64,000 nucleotides of DNA from Phaeodactylibacter xiamenensis (GTDB lineage: Bacteria > Bacteroidota > Bacteroidia > Chitinophagales > Saprospiraceae), in the NCBI RefSeq assembly GCF_000759025.1, contig NZ_JPOS01000092.1, forward strand, positions 105,990 through 169,989, read 5' to 3'. Below are positions 18,739-27,625 of this stretch, piece after piece. The position numbers and the translations under genes were made by a program. Below the pieces are notes generated by a model. That model was given only the letters and a program-made list of their open reading frames with translations. It did not search any database and was not told the origin of the DNA. Position 1 is the stretch's first letter. Each line of letters opens with the position of its first letter.

Positions 18739-18915
18739 TCATACCATTTCTGCCGGGTCCTTTTCAGTTTCTTCTTCGGAAGGGGCGTTGACATTATCAG
18801 CTTTTCCTTTCTTCTTGGTGAACGCCACCAGCAGAATCCAGGCCGGAATCACAATGAGGGACACCACCATTGCAATGAAGGCAACTTTGGCAGCAAAGAG
18901 GTCTAACAGGAACAT
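18739..18915 (-). CDS. Mini membrane protein A (58 aa)
   Basis: A short ORF starts MFLLDLFAAKVAFIAMVVSL. It has a single hydrophobic helix with a Pro-Ala-Trp motif near its end, then KKKGK and an acidic tail. It is clearly related to the neighbour at 19046-19189: both have the pattern LL-[DE]-hydrophobic-AK, a helix ending in P-x-W, and a basic then acidic tail. A GTGAC-type dyad lies 80 bp upstream. The function is unknown. Its short length and paralogy make it easy to miss. Confidence 0.7.
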   Translation of the reverse strand: MFLLDLFAAKVAFIAMVVSLIVIPAWILLVAFTKKKGKADNVNAPSEEETEKDPAEMV

Positions 18916-18995
18916 TGGTTTATATTTTTGTGAGTAAGTGAGGCAGCCTGCCCCTTTTTCACATCAATAATACGGCAGTTCACAAATCCAGGTAA

Positions 18996-19012
18996 TGACC
19001 TTTGTCACCCTG
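18996..19012. promoter_or_regulatory. Second copy of the GTGAC/GTCAC dyad
   Basis: TGACCTTTGTCACCCTG is identical, on the opposite strand, to 17 bp at 5064-5080. The core is a TGAC-N4-GTCA inverted repeat. It lies 80 bp upstream of mini membrane protein A, in the gap after mini protein B. Two such long matches in front of two mini membrane protein genes suggest one regulator. Confidence 0.5.
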
Positions 19013-19045
19013 TGTCCATGAAAAATATTAGGCTTTTTACGGCAC

Positions 19046-19189
19046 CTAAGCTTCGTCTTCCGGCTCAGCAGCCTTCTTTTTTGCGTTCCGCCGGTAGTAA
19101 GCAACAATTGCCCACACCGGCAGTACAACGGTCACAAACAACAGCAATAAGAAGATGGCCTTCGCCCTTATGATTTCAAGAAGGATCAT
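19046..19189 (-). CDS. Mini membrane protein B (47 aa)
   Basis: A short ORF starts MILLEIIRAKAIFLLLLFVT. It has one helix ending in Pro-Val-Trp, followed by YYRRNAKKK and an acidic tail. It is paralogous to the 58-residue protein at 18739-18915. Upstream, ATCACA (19257-19262) and TGTGAT (19274-19279) form an inverted repeat with 11-bp spacing. The function is unknown; a small subunit or assembly factor of a membrane complex is one possibility. Confidence 0.65.
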   Translation of the reverse strand: MILLEIIRAKAIFLLLLFVTVVLPVWAIVAYYRRNAKKKAAEPEDEA

Positions 19190-19285
19190 TGGATTAAAAT
19201 TAAGTGAACAACGATACCTTCAATATGCAGATCAATAGTATTTCTATTGCTGACAGATCACAGTTCTGTAAGGTGTGATTTGTCA

Positions 19286-22200
19286 TTACTTTTGTTGAGC
19301 AGCCTTCACCCGGTTGAGGAAAAGCCGTGCCGAGCCCACATCCACCGCCTGTATCTCGTAGGTGTTGCCATCATCCATTTTGGTGATTAACTCCTTGCTC
19401 TTCATTCCGCCCAGGGCATCCATAAACTCAGGATTGTTGGAGGTGATGCTCATAATGCCCTGCTTGAAGCCAAAAAAGTAGAACAGTTCGCTCGGCGACT
19501 TGATATAAATGTACAAACGGTCGTCTTCATTGCTTGGCATTTTGTACTCTACGTAAGCTTCCAGCATCTTATTTAGGGGCTCACCAGCTACGGATACGAT
19601 ACCGATTTTTTCCTCTTTGGACACAAAGGACTGATACTCCGCATCCCACTTCATCGGAATTTTAGAAAACAGGAAAGTGTAGGGGTTGATCTTTTTCGGT
19701 ATATCCAGAATGCCATTACCTAAAGTTGCCAGGGCTTCCCTGGCTTCCGTCCCTTCCGGAAGCAGGTTCATCAGCGCTTCCCGGTAAAAGTCCAGCTCCG
19801 TGAGGTAAACAATGGGCTTGGCATCAAAACTCATCGCCTCGATGTCATTCATCATGATTTTCATGAGCCTATCCGGCACAATCAGTTTTACGCCCGACAT
19901 GAACTCGGCGTTGATTTCATACCGCTGCACCCCTTCTTCCTGCTGTCCGAGCGATGGGATGAGCGACATGGTATCCGAAATGATCATTTCATCCGGATTG
20001 ACTACTTCTTCGTACCGGGACTCCATCACCCCAGAAGCATCTATACTCACATAATTCAGCCCGGTACCCAGGTTAAATTTCCCTTTGCCCTCCAGCTTCC
20101 CGGAGCCATTCCAGAAGGTCAGCTGATTGCCGCGTATGCCATTGGTTTGGATGCGAATGGAATCCCCAAAAATGAAGTAATCCTTATCCCTGTTGTATTT
20201 GAATATCCCTTTTACAGGCAGAATTTGCCGGTCCTTACGGAAGAAAAGGGGCATCATAACCCGTGGATAGATTTCAGCCGTTTCCTTGCTCAGGAAGAAA
20301 CCGGTAGCGAGGGGCTCCCCTTCCAGGTTTTTGGGCTCATCAAAGCTGATGGCGAGGTCATTCTTGTCCGCTTCACTTTGCACCGTAAACCAATAGCGGT
20401 AGGGCAGGCGCTCCGCATCCAGCCGGGCAAAACCGTCAAAGCTCAGATTCTTGGTTTCTGCTCTCAGCCCAATTTCACCCTGGAACTCGGTACGCTGATC
20501 AATATAAAACTCATCTTCTTCCGTTACTTCTCCTTTACCTACCGTCACCACCGGGCGCTCATCATAAGCCCCTTTGCCCAGCGGTTGCCCCACGATATTC
20601 TCAAACTCAATTTCCTGCTCCCGGTCACCAACGTTGTACTCGTAAAACCCTGATGCCTGATAGAACCTGCGGCCTTTGACATCTACCGTTGCCCGCTTGA
20701 TAACGTGGTTCTGATTAAGAGTATCAGCTACAATCCTGGCGTTCTCCAGGGTAGCCATCTCGCCGTCCTGACCGATCCTCACAAAGTTACTGTCCGGATA
20801 AACGAATGCATCTGCTGCAATCAGGTAAGGGACACCGCTTACGCTGAGCTCATCAGTTTTGAGGTCGTAGAAAGCCTCTCCACCTTCAAAGTTCAGCGAG
20901 TCTTTGCCGGGGTGAGTGGACGTGAACTTGCCCGGCGAGCCTTCTTCTGCCTTGAAGGTGATGCTCTCATCTGCCATATCCCAGGTAAACTCGTTGATAG
21001 AGGTCTTGTACTGAATGGCGGGCAACTTGGTTTCCAAAAACGCCTGATTGGCTTTGAAGGTCGCCAGTTGCTCATCAAAGTCGACATCACTTTGGACATT
21101 TGTGGTCTCCAGGGCGATATCGTCCAGGTCCTGCGTTTTAATTTTTACGGCTGTGGTATCCGCAGCAGAACTGAAAGCTCCAAAAGAGAATAAGCTGGAG
21201 ACCATCGTTGCCGTTTCCCAGTCGAAGGTGCCGTCGCCTTTCAGGCCGCCCGGTGTCAGGATGAGCGTACCATCCAGGGTATGGACTTCCTCCGGGAAAA
21301 GTTTAAAGGCTTCTTCCTCCGAGCGGATATACATGCTATCCTGATAAGGCCGCCAGTCAATTTTCACGTCAATACCGCGTACTTGCGGCACTTCCAGCCC
21401 TTCTTCCCTTGATTCCTCCAGGTTAAACTCTTCGGCACTCGCCAGCATCTGTTTCGGCATCCAAATCATGTCCTCAGAGTCGATGGAAGCGCCCAGGTAA
21501 GTCAGGTTCCCTTTGCCCAACAGGCCGGAATTGCTCAGCGCCAGTTCTCCTTTGTATAAACCCCGCTCCTGGTAGGCGGTGTAGCCTTCTCCTTCCGTTT
21601 CGTGGATAAAGCCCAGGGATTCGTCCTCCTGCAGGCTGACCGTCTCCTCAAAAGGCGGGAAAATGCCCGCCGGGTACAGCGTGCCTTCGAACTGCACATC
21701 CTCACGGGTATAAAAATCGAGGTGGTTAAAGCTAAACGGATTGACCTCAAAGTAAAAGGAATCTCGGGTGTAGGCCCGTTTCTGAGCCGAAGGATAGTCG
21801 TAGAACACGTAGGAATAATCCTTGCTCTGCAACGAAGGGAACATGGGGATATCTTCCTTCCCGGACTTATTGGAAGGGGCATCGATCAACAGTACGCCGG
21901 TCAGGTGCTCCAGCCGTGAGCCGATGGACAGGGCTTCAGGCTCGCCACTCTTCATCAATTTGCCGGTGGGTACGAAGAGATCGAAAAACCGGACAGAGTC
22001 CAGGTCAATCTGAAAAGGCTCGTATTTGAAGTGGAAGTCTTTACCCTCCAAGGTCGTCAGGCCGGCGAAAAGCACCCCGTCGAAGTCAATATTCCGGTTA
22101 TCCTGCACCACCAGGTGATCGCCTTCGGGCTTCAGGGCGACGCGCTGTTTGGCACTCAATTCCACCATATCCACTCCTCGGATGTCAATACTGTTGTTCG

Positions 22201-23857
22201 ACAGGTTCATGACCGCACTGGTGCTATCCGTGGTGGACCGAATGCGGAGCACATCGTAGTCGATCAGGTCCCGGTAAGCATCTGCATATAAAAATACTTT
22301 GTCTTTCACCTCTACGATTTCCTCTTCGGGGTAGTAGTTGATGAAGCCCCGGGCTACCATATCGTAAAGCAGGCTTTTGATGTTTTCAATGCCGAATTTC
22401 GGGTTGAGGCGTTGAGCTACGTCAGCCGCCGGAAGTGTCTTTACGCCCCCGTTGTTATCGTACATCACCTTCAGAATAGCGATCGGGTTCACTGAAGCAA
22501 TGCTCTGCAGCTGCCGGTAATCCTGTTCGGTAAAGTAGTTCAGGGATTCGAAAATCACATCCTCTTTCCGCTGATACGGCAGTTTGCCCCGACCGATCGC
22601 AATAGAGTCGCCATTCAGATAGGCCGTCATGGAATTAGCGTAAAAGTTGATGCCATGCAGGGAGCTGTAAAAAGGGTTTTGGTCTGCCGCACTTTCGCCC
22701 CGGGTAAGGGTCATCTCCCGTTCTTTGATTTCGAAGCGAACATCTACCGAAGGGTGGTAAATGCTGTCCTTGCCAAAATACAGCACGCCTTCCACCCCAC
22801 TGCCGGCAATACGGTCCTCACGCCGGATGGTGAATAGCTCTGATGCGCCCCGGAAAGATGCCGTGCTGTTCGCATCCCGTATATTGATTCTGGCGGGCTG
22901 TTGCTTATTCCCAAAGCCATAAACGGTGGTGCCGTGCAGGCGGAAGTACCCTTCAAAAGCGATGCCTTCGCCTATATTACTGACTTCCAGGCGCTCGGTA
23001 GATTCGAACCTTGGGAATGACCCTTCCACAGCATCGCTACTCGATACGAGTTTGTCACTAAAATTGCCCGTTACCGCTTTGTTCCCAAAATATACCGGGT
23101 AGTGCATTTTAGCGTCTTCCACGGTATACAAGCTCTTGATCGCTTCAAACTCATAGTCGCCTAATTCCGCGAAAACCCCTTTAGGCAGGCCGTGCCGCTC
23201 CCAGGTGACCCGGCCACCGGTGCCCCGCCACATGCGTTCTACCGGCTCGAAAGTACCGGAAGTCTGGTATATGAATATGGAATCGGTGCGCCGCTGCGCC
23301 ATGAGGTCGAGCCCTTCGAAAGCGACCACAGGCTGCTCCTCTTCGTATTTGAAAGTGAAGTCGTCCGTATAGGCATACCAGGAAGTACCGCCGGAATCGG
23401 AATAGCGCAGTGCGCGGCGCTCAAAAAACTGGCTGGAAAACTCCAGGAAGTCATCAAAGGGGCGAAGCCGCCGGTTTTCAATGCCAGCCAGCATCTGGTC
23501 CATTACAGAATGCCATTCCTGAAAAACCCGGGCCGGGTCCTTCGTATTTTTTACCTTAGTCAGTGCGCGCAGGTAATTTTGAAAATAAGGACCGGCAGTC
23601 ATCCGCAGCTCCAGCATGGCATTGCCGGTTTTGAGAATTTGCTGTACTTCCTCCTCAGTAAACTGCCCGCTGGCGAAAACGTCGGCAAATTCCTTGTAGG
23701 CTTCCTCCAGCACTTCACGCTTGCTGCTGGTCATATACTCCTCCAACTGCCGGATGAACTCGGCGTGGTCCTCAGAGAAGCGCTCCAGTCGCTGCGCATT
23801 TGAAATGGTGGTCAACAAAAAGAGAAAGGAAAGGACAATCGTAATGATTCTGGCCAT
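19286..23857 (-). CDS. Very large secreted protein of unknown function (1523 aa)
   Basis: The protein starts with a clear signal peptide (MARIITIVLSFLFLLTTISNAQ), so it leaves the cytoplasm. The first 130 residues look helical; the rest is a long series of aromatic-rich, alternating segments such as FEGYFRLHGTTVYGFGNK, suggesting many beta strands. I see no SprB repeats, PKD domain or T9SS C-terminal sorting domain; the end is VGSARLFLNRVKAAQQK. It may be periplasmic or outer-membrane associated. It is the single largest complete gene on the minus strand, with prmA starting 842 bp further upstream in the same direction. I do not recognise a named family. Confidence 0.85.
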   Translation of the reverse strand: MARIITIVLSFLFLLTTISNAQRLERFSEDHAEFIRQLEEYMTSSKREVLEEAYKEFADVFASGQFTEEEVQQILKTGNAMLELRMTAGPYFQNYLRALTKVKNTKDPARVFQEWHSVMDQMLAGIENRRLRPFDDFLEFSSQFFERRALRYSDSGGTSWYAYTDDFTFKYEEEQPVVAFEGLDLMAQRRTDSIFIYQTSGTFEPVERMWRGTGGRVTWERHGLPKGVFAELGDYEFEAIKSLYTVEDAKMHYPVYFGNKAVTGNFSDKLVSSSDAVEGSFPRFESTERLEVSNIGEGIAFEGYFRLHGTTVYGFGNKQQPARINIRDANSTASFRGASELFTIRREDRIAGSGVEGVLYFGKDSIYHPSVDVRFEIKEREMTLTRGESAADQNPFYSSLHGINFYANSMTAYLNGDSIAIGRGKLPYQRKEDVIFESLNYFTEQDYRQLQSIASVNPIAILKVMYDNNGGVKTLPAADVAQRLNPKFGIENIKSLLYDMVARGFINYYPEEEIVEVKDKVFLYADAYRDLIDYDVLRIRSTTDSTSAVMNLSNNSIDIRGVDMVELSAKQRVALKPEGDHLVVQDNRNIDFDGVLFAGLTTLEGKDFHFKYEPFQIDLDSVRFFDLFVPTGKLMKSGEPEALSIGSRLEHLTGVLLIDAPSNKSGKEDIPMFPSLQSKDYSYVFYDYPSAQKRAYTRDSFYFEVNPFSFNHLDFYTREDVQFEGTLYPAGIFPPFEETVSLQEDESLGFIHETEGEGYTAYQERGLYKGELALSNSGLLGKGNLTYLGASIDSEDMIWMPKQMLASAEEFNLEESREEGLEVPQVRGIDVKIDWRPYQDSMYIRSEEEAFKLFPEEVHTLDGTLILTPGGLKGDGTFDWETATMVSSLFSFGAFSSAADTTAVKIKTQDLDDIALETTNVQSDVDFDEQLATFKANQAFLETKLPAIQYKTSINEFTWDMADESITFKAEEGSPGKFTSTHPGKDSLNFEGGEAFYDLKTDELSVSGVPYLIAADAFVYPDSNFVRIGQDGEMATLENARIVADTLNQNHVIKRATVDVKGRRFYQASGFYEYNVGDREQEIEFENIVGQPLGKGAYDERPVVTVGKGEVTEEDEFYIDQRTEFQGEIGLRAETKNLSFDGFARLDAERLPYRYWFTVQSEADKNDLAISFDEPKNLEGEPLATGFFLSKETAEIYPRVMMPLFFRKDRQILPVKGIFKYNRDKDYFIFGDSIRIQTNGIRGNQLTFWNGSGKLEGKGKFNLGTGLNYVSIDASGVMESRYEEVVNPDEMIISDTMSLIPSLGQQEEGVQRYEINAEFMSGVKLIVPDRLMKIMMNDIEAMSFDAKPIVYLTELDFYREALMNLLPEGTEAREALATLGNGILDIPKKINPYTFLFSKIPMKWDAEYQSFVSKEEKIGIVSVAGEPLNKMLEAYVEYKMPSNEDDRLYIYIKSPSELFYFFGFKQGIMSITSNNPEFMDALGGMKSKELITKMDDGNTYEIQAVDVGSARLFLNRVKAAQQK

Positions 23858-23868
23858 GCTGAATTTTG

Positions 23869-24693
23869 CTATTGTTTCTCAAACAGCAGGCAGCACCAGT
23901 CGCCACGGTGCATCGTTTTCCGGCATTCAAACCCGACCTGGGCTGCCCGTTCGGTCACCATAGCTTCGTCTACCTGCAAAACCCCTGAAGCCAGCAGCTG
24001 CCCGCCGGCGTTTAGGCGCTCATATAACGCCTCAAGGGAGTTTAATATTACGTTTCTGTTAATGTTTGCCAAAATTATATCATAGGTCCGTTCTGGCACT
24101 TTGGAAAGGTCTCCAAAATAGGCTTTAAGGTGAGGTACACCGTTGCGCCTGGCGTTCTCCACTGTACTCTCGTATGCCGGTTTCTCTATATCCACAGCAT
24201 CGATCTCAGCCGCCCCCAACATCCCTGCCAGAATCGCCAGGATACCGGTCCCGCAGCCATAGTCAAATACCGCTTTGGCTTCCCAGTCGAGTGCTTCCAT
24301 CTGCGCCATCATCATATAAGTGGTCTCATGATGGCCGGTGCCAAAAGCCATCTCCGGATTGATCACAATCTCGTACCGGACCTCCGACAGCCGTTCGTGG
24401 AAGGGCGCCCTTACGCCACAAAATTGCTCCACCTGAATAGGCTGGAAGTTGGACTCCCAAACCGCATTCCAGTTTTGATGCTTCACCAGCTCCCGCTTAA
24501 AAGAAAAAGATAGCTTGCCGGAAATATCACTCAGCTGCTGCTCAATAGCGAAAGCATCCGCATCCGCGCGTAAATAAGCGTGCAGCCCGTCTTCCGTTTC
24601 CTCAAAAGTATCGAAAGGAAGCTCTCCCAGAAATGCCAGGATAATCTCACGGGAGGGCGCATCAGCCGTAATGATATAGCGATAGTAATCCAT
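23869..24693 (-). CDS. prmA: Ribosomal protein L11 methyltransferase PrmA
   Basis: The C-terminal two thirds form a class I SAM methyltransferase with FGTGHHETT, the SAM-binding motif FDYGCGTGILAI and the catalytic-region motif ANINRNVI, all standard for PrmA. The N-terminal part is the L11-recognition domain. PrmA trimethylates ribosomal protein L11. Start MDYYRYI at 24693 (or MNMDYY at 24699) is preferred. The open frame extends to 24792 only because a tandem repeat in that region happens to be translatable. It lies 11 bp before the giant secreted gene and may be co-transcribed with it. Confidence 0.92.
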   Translation of the reverse strand: MDYYRYIITADAPSREIILAFLGELPFDTFEETEDGLHAYLRADADAFAIEQQLSDISGKLSFSFKRELVKHQNWNAVWESNFQPIQVEQFCGVRAPFHERLSEVRYEIVINPEMAFGTGHHETTYMMMAQMEALDWEAKAVFDYGCGTGILAILAGMLGAAEIDAVDIEKPAYESTVENARRNGVPHLKAYFGDLSKVPERTYDIILANINRNVILNSLEALYERLNAGGQLLASGVLQVDEAMVTERAAQVGFECRKTMHRGDWCCLLFEKQ

Positions 24694-24735
24694 GTTCATT
24701 AATTTTTGAACCCGCCCTGCTCCGGCTTCCACCAA

Positions 24736-24807
24736 CAATACCAAAAAACCACAATACCACAATACCAAAAAACCACAATACCACAATACCAAAAAACCAC
24801 AATACCC
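24736..24807. repeat. 24-bp tandem repeat, three copies
   Basis: The unit CAATACCAAAAAACCACAAT plus ACCA is present three times in a row (24736, 24760, 24784), the last copy with one change, then AAAAAAACC. It lies between the folD stop and the prmA start. Slippage in such an array changes spacing between the genes, not protein. Confidence 0.85.
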
Positions 24808-24815
24808 AAAAAAAC

Positions 24816-25694
24816 CTAATACACCTCCCCCTTAGCCGCCCGCAGCGTATTCATCAGCAGCGAAACCACGGTAAGCTGCCCAACACCGCCCGGGACAGGA
24901 GTAATCCAGGAGGCCTTTTCCGCCACCGCTTCGTAGTCCACATCTCCGCAGAGCCGGTAGCCTTTTTCAAGCTCCGGCGCCTCCACACGGTTGATCCCAA
25001 CATCAATAATGACTACACCTTCCTTGACCATATCCGGCTTTACAAACTCCGGAATACCAATGGCCGCCACCAGGATATCTGCACGGCGGGTATGCTCCGC
25101 CAGGTCTCTGGTGCGGGAATGGCAAAGCGTCACCGTAGCATTACCGGGGTAGCCCTTGCGGGAAAGCAGAATACTCATGGGCGTGCCCACGATACTGCTA
25201 CGTCCCAGCACCACGACCTCTTTGCCTTCGGTAGGCAGTTCATAACGGCGAATCATTTCCAGAATGCCGGCGGGTGTGGCAGGCAAATAGCAGGGCATGC
25301 TTTGCGCCATACGCCCGAAATTGACCGGATGGAAACCGTCAACGTCTTTTCGGGGGTCAATGGCGAGGGTTACCCGCACTTCATTGATGTGGCCCGGGAG
25401 AGGCAATTGCACGATGAAACCGTCGACAGCGTCATCCTCATTTAGATTATGCACCACTTTGAGGACTTCCTCTTCTGAAGTGTCCGCAGGAAGGCGGACC
25501 AAAGAAGATTCGAAGCCGACTTTTTCGCAGGAACGGACTTTGTTGCGCACATAAACCTGACTGGCGGGGTCTTCCCCCACCAACACAGCAGCCAGGTGCG
25601 GGGCACGCTTGCCGGCAGCTTTCAGCTGTTGGACTTCCTCTGCCAGTTCTGCGCGGATTGTTTTGGCCAGAGCTCTTCCATCAAGTATCTGCAT
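24816..25694 (-). CDS. folD: Bifunctional methylenetetrahydrofolate dehydrogenase/cyclohydrolase FolD
   Basis: The 292-residue protein is colinear with FolD, which interconverts 5,10-methylene-THF and 10-formyl-THF with NADP. Recognisable parts are the YVRNK region with the catalytic Lys, DGFIVQLPLPGHI, the NADP-binding GRSSIVGTPMSILL and the C-terminal PGGVGQLTVVSLL. The start MQILDGRALAKTI is standard. A TACCTTTG box sits 18 bp upstream on the same strand. Confidence 0.97.
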   Translation of the reverse strand: MQILDGRALAKTIRAELAEEVQQLKAAGKRAPHLAAVLVGEDPASQVYVRNKVRSCEKVGFESSLVRLPADTSEEEVLKVVHNLNEDDAVDGFIVQLPLPGHINEVRVTLAIDPRKDVDGFHPVNFGRMAQSMPCYLPATPAGILEMIRRYELPTEGKEVVVLGRSSIVGTPMSILLSRKGYPGNATVTLCHSRTRDLAEHTRRADILVAAIGIPEFVKPDMVKEGVVIIDVGINRVEAPELEKGYRLCGDVDYEAVAEKASWITPVPGGVGQLTVVSLLMNTLRAAKGEVY

Positions 25695-25711
25695 AGGGCT
25701 TATTTTTGCTT

Positions 25712-25719
25712 CAAAGGTA
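25712..25719 (-). promoter_or_regulatory. -7 promoter box of folD
   Basis: On the reverse strand TACCTTTG matches TAnnTTTG, 18 bp upstream of the folD start. No matching -33 TTTG is seen. Confidence 0.45.
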
Positions 25720-25824
25720 GGAATTAATCAATAGACTCCAGTCAATTCTGTGACGGCAAAGCGGACAACCTTGGTGCCGCTGAAGTGTTAGAACCAAAAA
25801 GCAAAAACGACGATCCACGCAAAT

Positions 25825-26481
25825 ATGAATTTCAAGGAACTCCAACAGCAGCTTGCCCAAACCAACACCCGCCTCATCGCAGTCTCCAAAACCAAGCCCA
25901 ATGAGCAGATTATGGAATTGTATGAATTGGGGCAGCGTGACTTCGGTGAAAACCGGGTACAGGAGATGGCAGACAAATACGAAGCCCTGCCCAAAGATAT
26001 CCGGTGGCACTTCATTGGCCACCTACAGACCAACAAAGTCAAGTACATGGCGGATTTTGTGCACCTCGTCCATTCCGTAGACCGACAGAAAGTCCTAAAG
26101 GAGATCAACAAGCGAGCTAAGCAGTCCGGCCGGGTGATCGGCTGCCTGCTGCAATTCCACATCGCAGAGGAGGAAAGTAAATTTGGCTTTGACCTGCCGG
26201 AAGCTAAAGCTATGCTGGAAGGAGCCGCTTTTCAAAACTTTGAGCACGTGCGCATCTGCGGGGTCATGGGCATGGCGACCTTTACGGACGATCAGGATAA
26301 AGTCCGCAGGGAATTCCAGGCCTTGCACCGGATTTTTGACACCCTCCGCGAAGCGTATTTTTCTGATCAGCCCCACTTTAAGGAAATTTCTATGGGCATG
26401 TCGGGCGACTACCTGCTTGCTCAGGAAGAAGGCAGCACCATGGTCCGCATCGGCAGCTTGCTATTTGGCCCTCGAAACTAA
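25825..26481 (+). CDS. YggS/PROSC family PLP homeostasis protein
   Basis: The 218-residue protein is an alanine-racemase-fold PLP-binding protein of the YggS family. The PLP Lys is in RLIAVSKTKP (Lys22), followed by FGENRVQEM and WHFIGHLQTNK. Later motifs include FGFDLPEA and SMGMSGD. YggS proteins balance free pyridoxal phosphate and have no known racemase activity. The start is the first ATG. A TATTTTTG box at 25701-25708 is a possible promoter. Confidence 0.95.
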   Translation: MNFKELQQQLAQTNTRLIAVSKTKPNEQIMELYELGQRDFGENRVQEMADKYEALPKDIRWHFIGHLQTNKVKYMADFVHLVHSVDRQKVLKEINKRAKQSGRVIGCLLQFHIAEEESKFGFDLPEAKAMLEGAAFQNFEHVRICGVMGMATFTDDQDKVRREFQALHRIFDTLREAYFSDQPHFKEISMGMSGDYLLAQEEGSTMVRIGSLLFGPRN

Positions 26482-26492
26482 ATGCCTCTGCT

Positions 26493-27260
26493 ATGAAAAT
26501 CACCATCATAGGCGCAGGCAATGTGGGCAGCCACCTGGCTCTGACCCTTCATCGGGCCGGTTACAGTATACTACAAATTTACAGCCGGCAGCTTTTAAAT
26601 GCCCGGCCGCTGGCTGAAAAAGTCGGCGCCACCCCCATTCATCAGCTAAGCGCGGTAAGCACCGAAAGCGAACTGTGTCTGCTTGCGGTCAAAGACGATG
26701 CGATCGAAGTAGTGGCCCAAAACCTGTCTGCCTTTTTGCCCAAAACCACTTTACTGGCTCATACCTCAGGCGCTACTCCTTCCACTCTCCTCTCAGATGC
26801 CTGGGCGAATTGGGGCGTATTCTATCCTCTACAGACCCTTTCCAAAGGGCAGCCGGCTGATTTCACACAAATCCCTATGTGCATAGATGGTGCGACTCCG
26901 GCCATTCAGCAGGCCCTGCAGGAAATCGCCGGGCAGATCAGCCATCAGGTGCACCTGGTCAATGATGAGCAACGCGCCACCTTGCACCTGGCCGCCGTGT
27001 TTATCAACAACTTCACCAACGCTATGCTGCAAGCCAGCCATACCCTGACGGAGGAAGCCCAACTGCCCCGCGAGATCCTCAGCCCCCTGCTCCAGGCCAC
27101 CATCCAAAAAGGTACCCGGCAAGAGCCCCGCATGGCTCAGACCGGCCCCGCCATACGCAGGGACCAGCAAACCATTGAGCGGCACCTCAGGCAACTGGCG
27201 AACCATCCTGAGCTTTCAACCGTCTATAAAGCCATCACTTCTTACATTCAAACTTTCTAA
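26493..27260 (+). CDS. DUF2520 Rossmann-fold oxidoreductase-like protein
   Basis: The 255-residue protein starts with a Rossmann nucleotide-binding motif (MKITIIGAGNVGSHLA) and has an all-helical C-terminal half matching DUF2520. Overall it resembles pyrroline-5-carboxylate reductase (ProC) but lacks the ProC substrate signature. It starts 11 bp after the YggS gene and ends 3 bp before the next ORF, indicating an operon. A reductase or dehydrogenase role is inferred from the fold only. Confidence 0.85.
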   Translation: MKITIIGAGNVGSHLALTLHRAGYSILQIYSRQLLNARPLAEKVGATPIHQLSAVSTESELCLLAVKDDAIEVVAQNLSAFLPKTTLLAHTSGATPSTLLSDAWANWGVFYPLQTLSKGQPADFTQIPMCIDGATPAIQQALQEIAGQISHQVHLVNDEQRATLHLAAVFINNFTNAMLQASHTLTEEAQLPREILSPLLQATIQKGTRQEPRMAQTGPAIRRDQQTIERHLRQLANHPELSTVYKAITSYIQTF

Positions 27261-27263
27261 AGC

Positions 27264-27545
27264 ATGCGCATCGCCGGCTATATCGAGCACCCCACACTCA
27301 AAATCACCATTTTTCAGATGGACAACCGCTTCACCGTTAAGTTTGAAGACGGGAAACACGAACAAGCCTACAAATTCCGCACGGGCGAATACATCAATTC
27401 GGTCAACGACATCCGCCGGCTGGTAGATGCTACTTTTATAGAGGAAGCTATGGTCGAAATGAGCCGCCTGCACCGCATTCATCAGGGCGCCCTGCAACGC
27501 CTGCAGCCCGAAGAAGCCGAGGACGAGTTTGACGATATTTTGTAA
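27264..27545 (+). CDS. Conserved hypothetical protein (93 aa)
   Basis: A small soluble protein starts MRIAGYIEHPTLKITIFQMD, with alternating strands, then a helix and an acidic tail (EEAEDEFDDIL). I do not recognise a named domain. It is tightly linked to the DUF2520 gene (3-bp gap), which supports real expression. Confidence 0.75.
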   Translation: MRIAGYIEHPTLKITIFQMDNRFTVKFEDGKHEQAYKFRTGEYINSVNDIRRLVDATFIEEAMVEMSRLHRIHQGALQRLQPEEAEDEFDDIL

Positions 27546-27625
27546 GCCGGAATTCAGACCAGGTATCCTGTACTATATCGGCACGGGTTTGCTTATCTTC
27601 AGCCCGGAACAAACCCTTGCTGTTT

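Noticed and set aside
24694..24792. N-terminal extension of PrmA with repeated FLVLWYCG
   Set aside because: It is the translation of the tandem DNA repeat; PrmA homology begins at about 24693.
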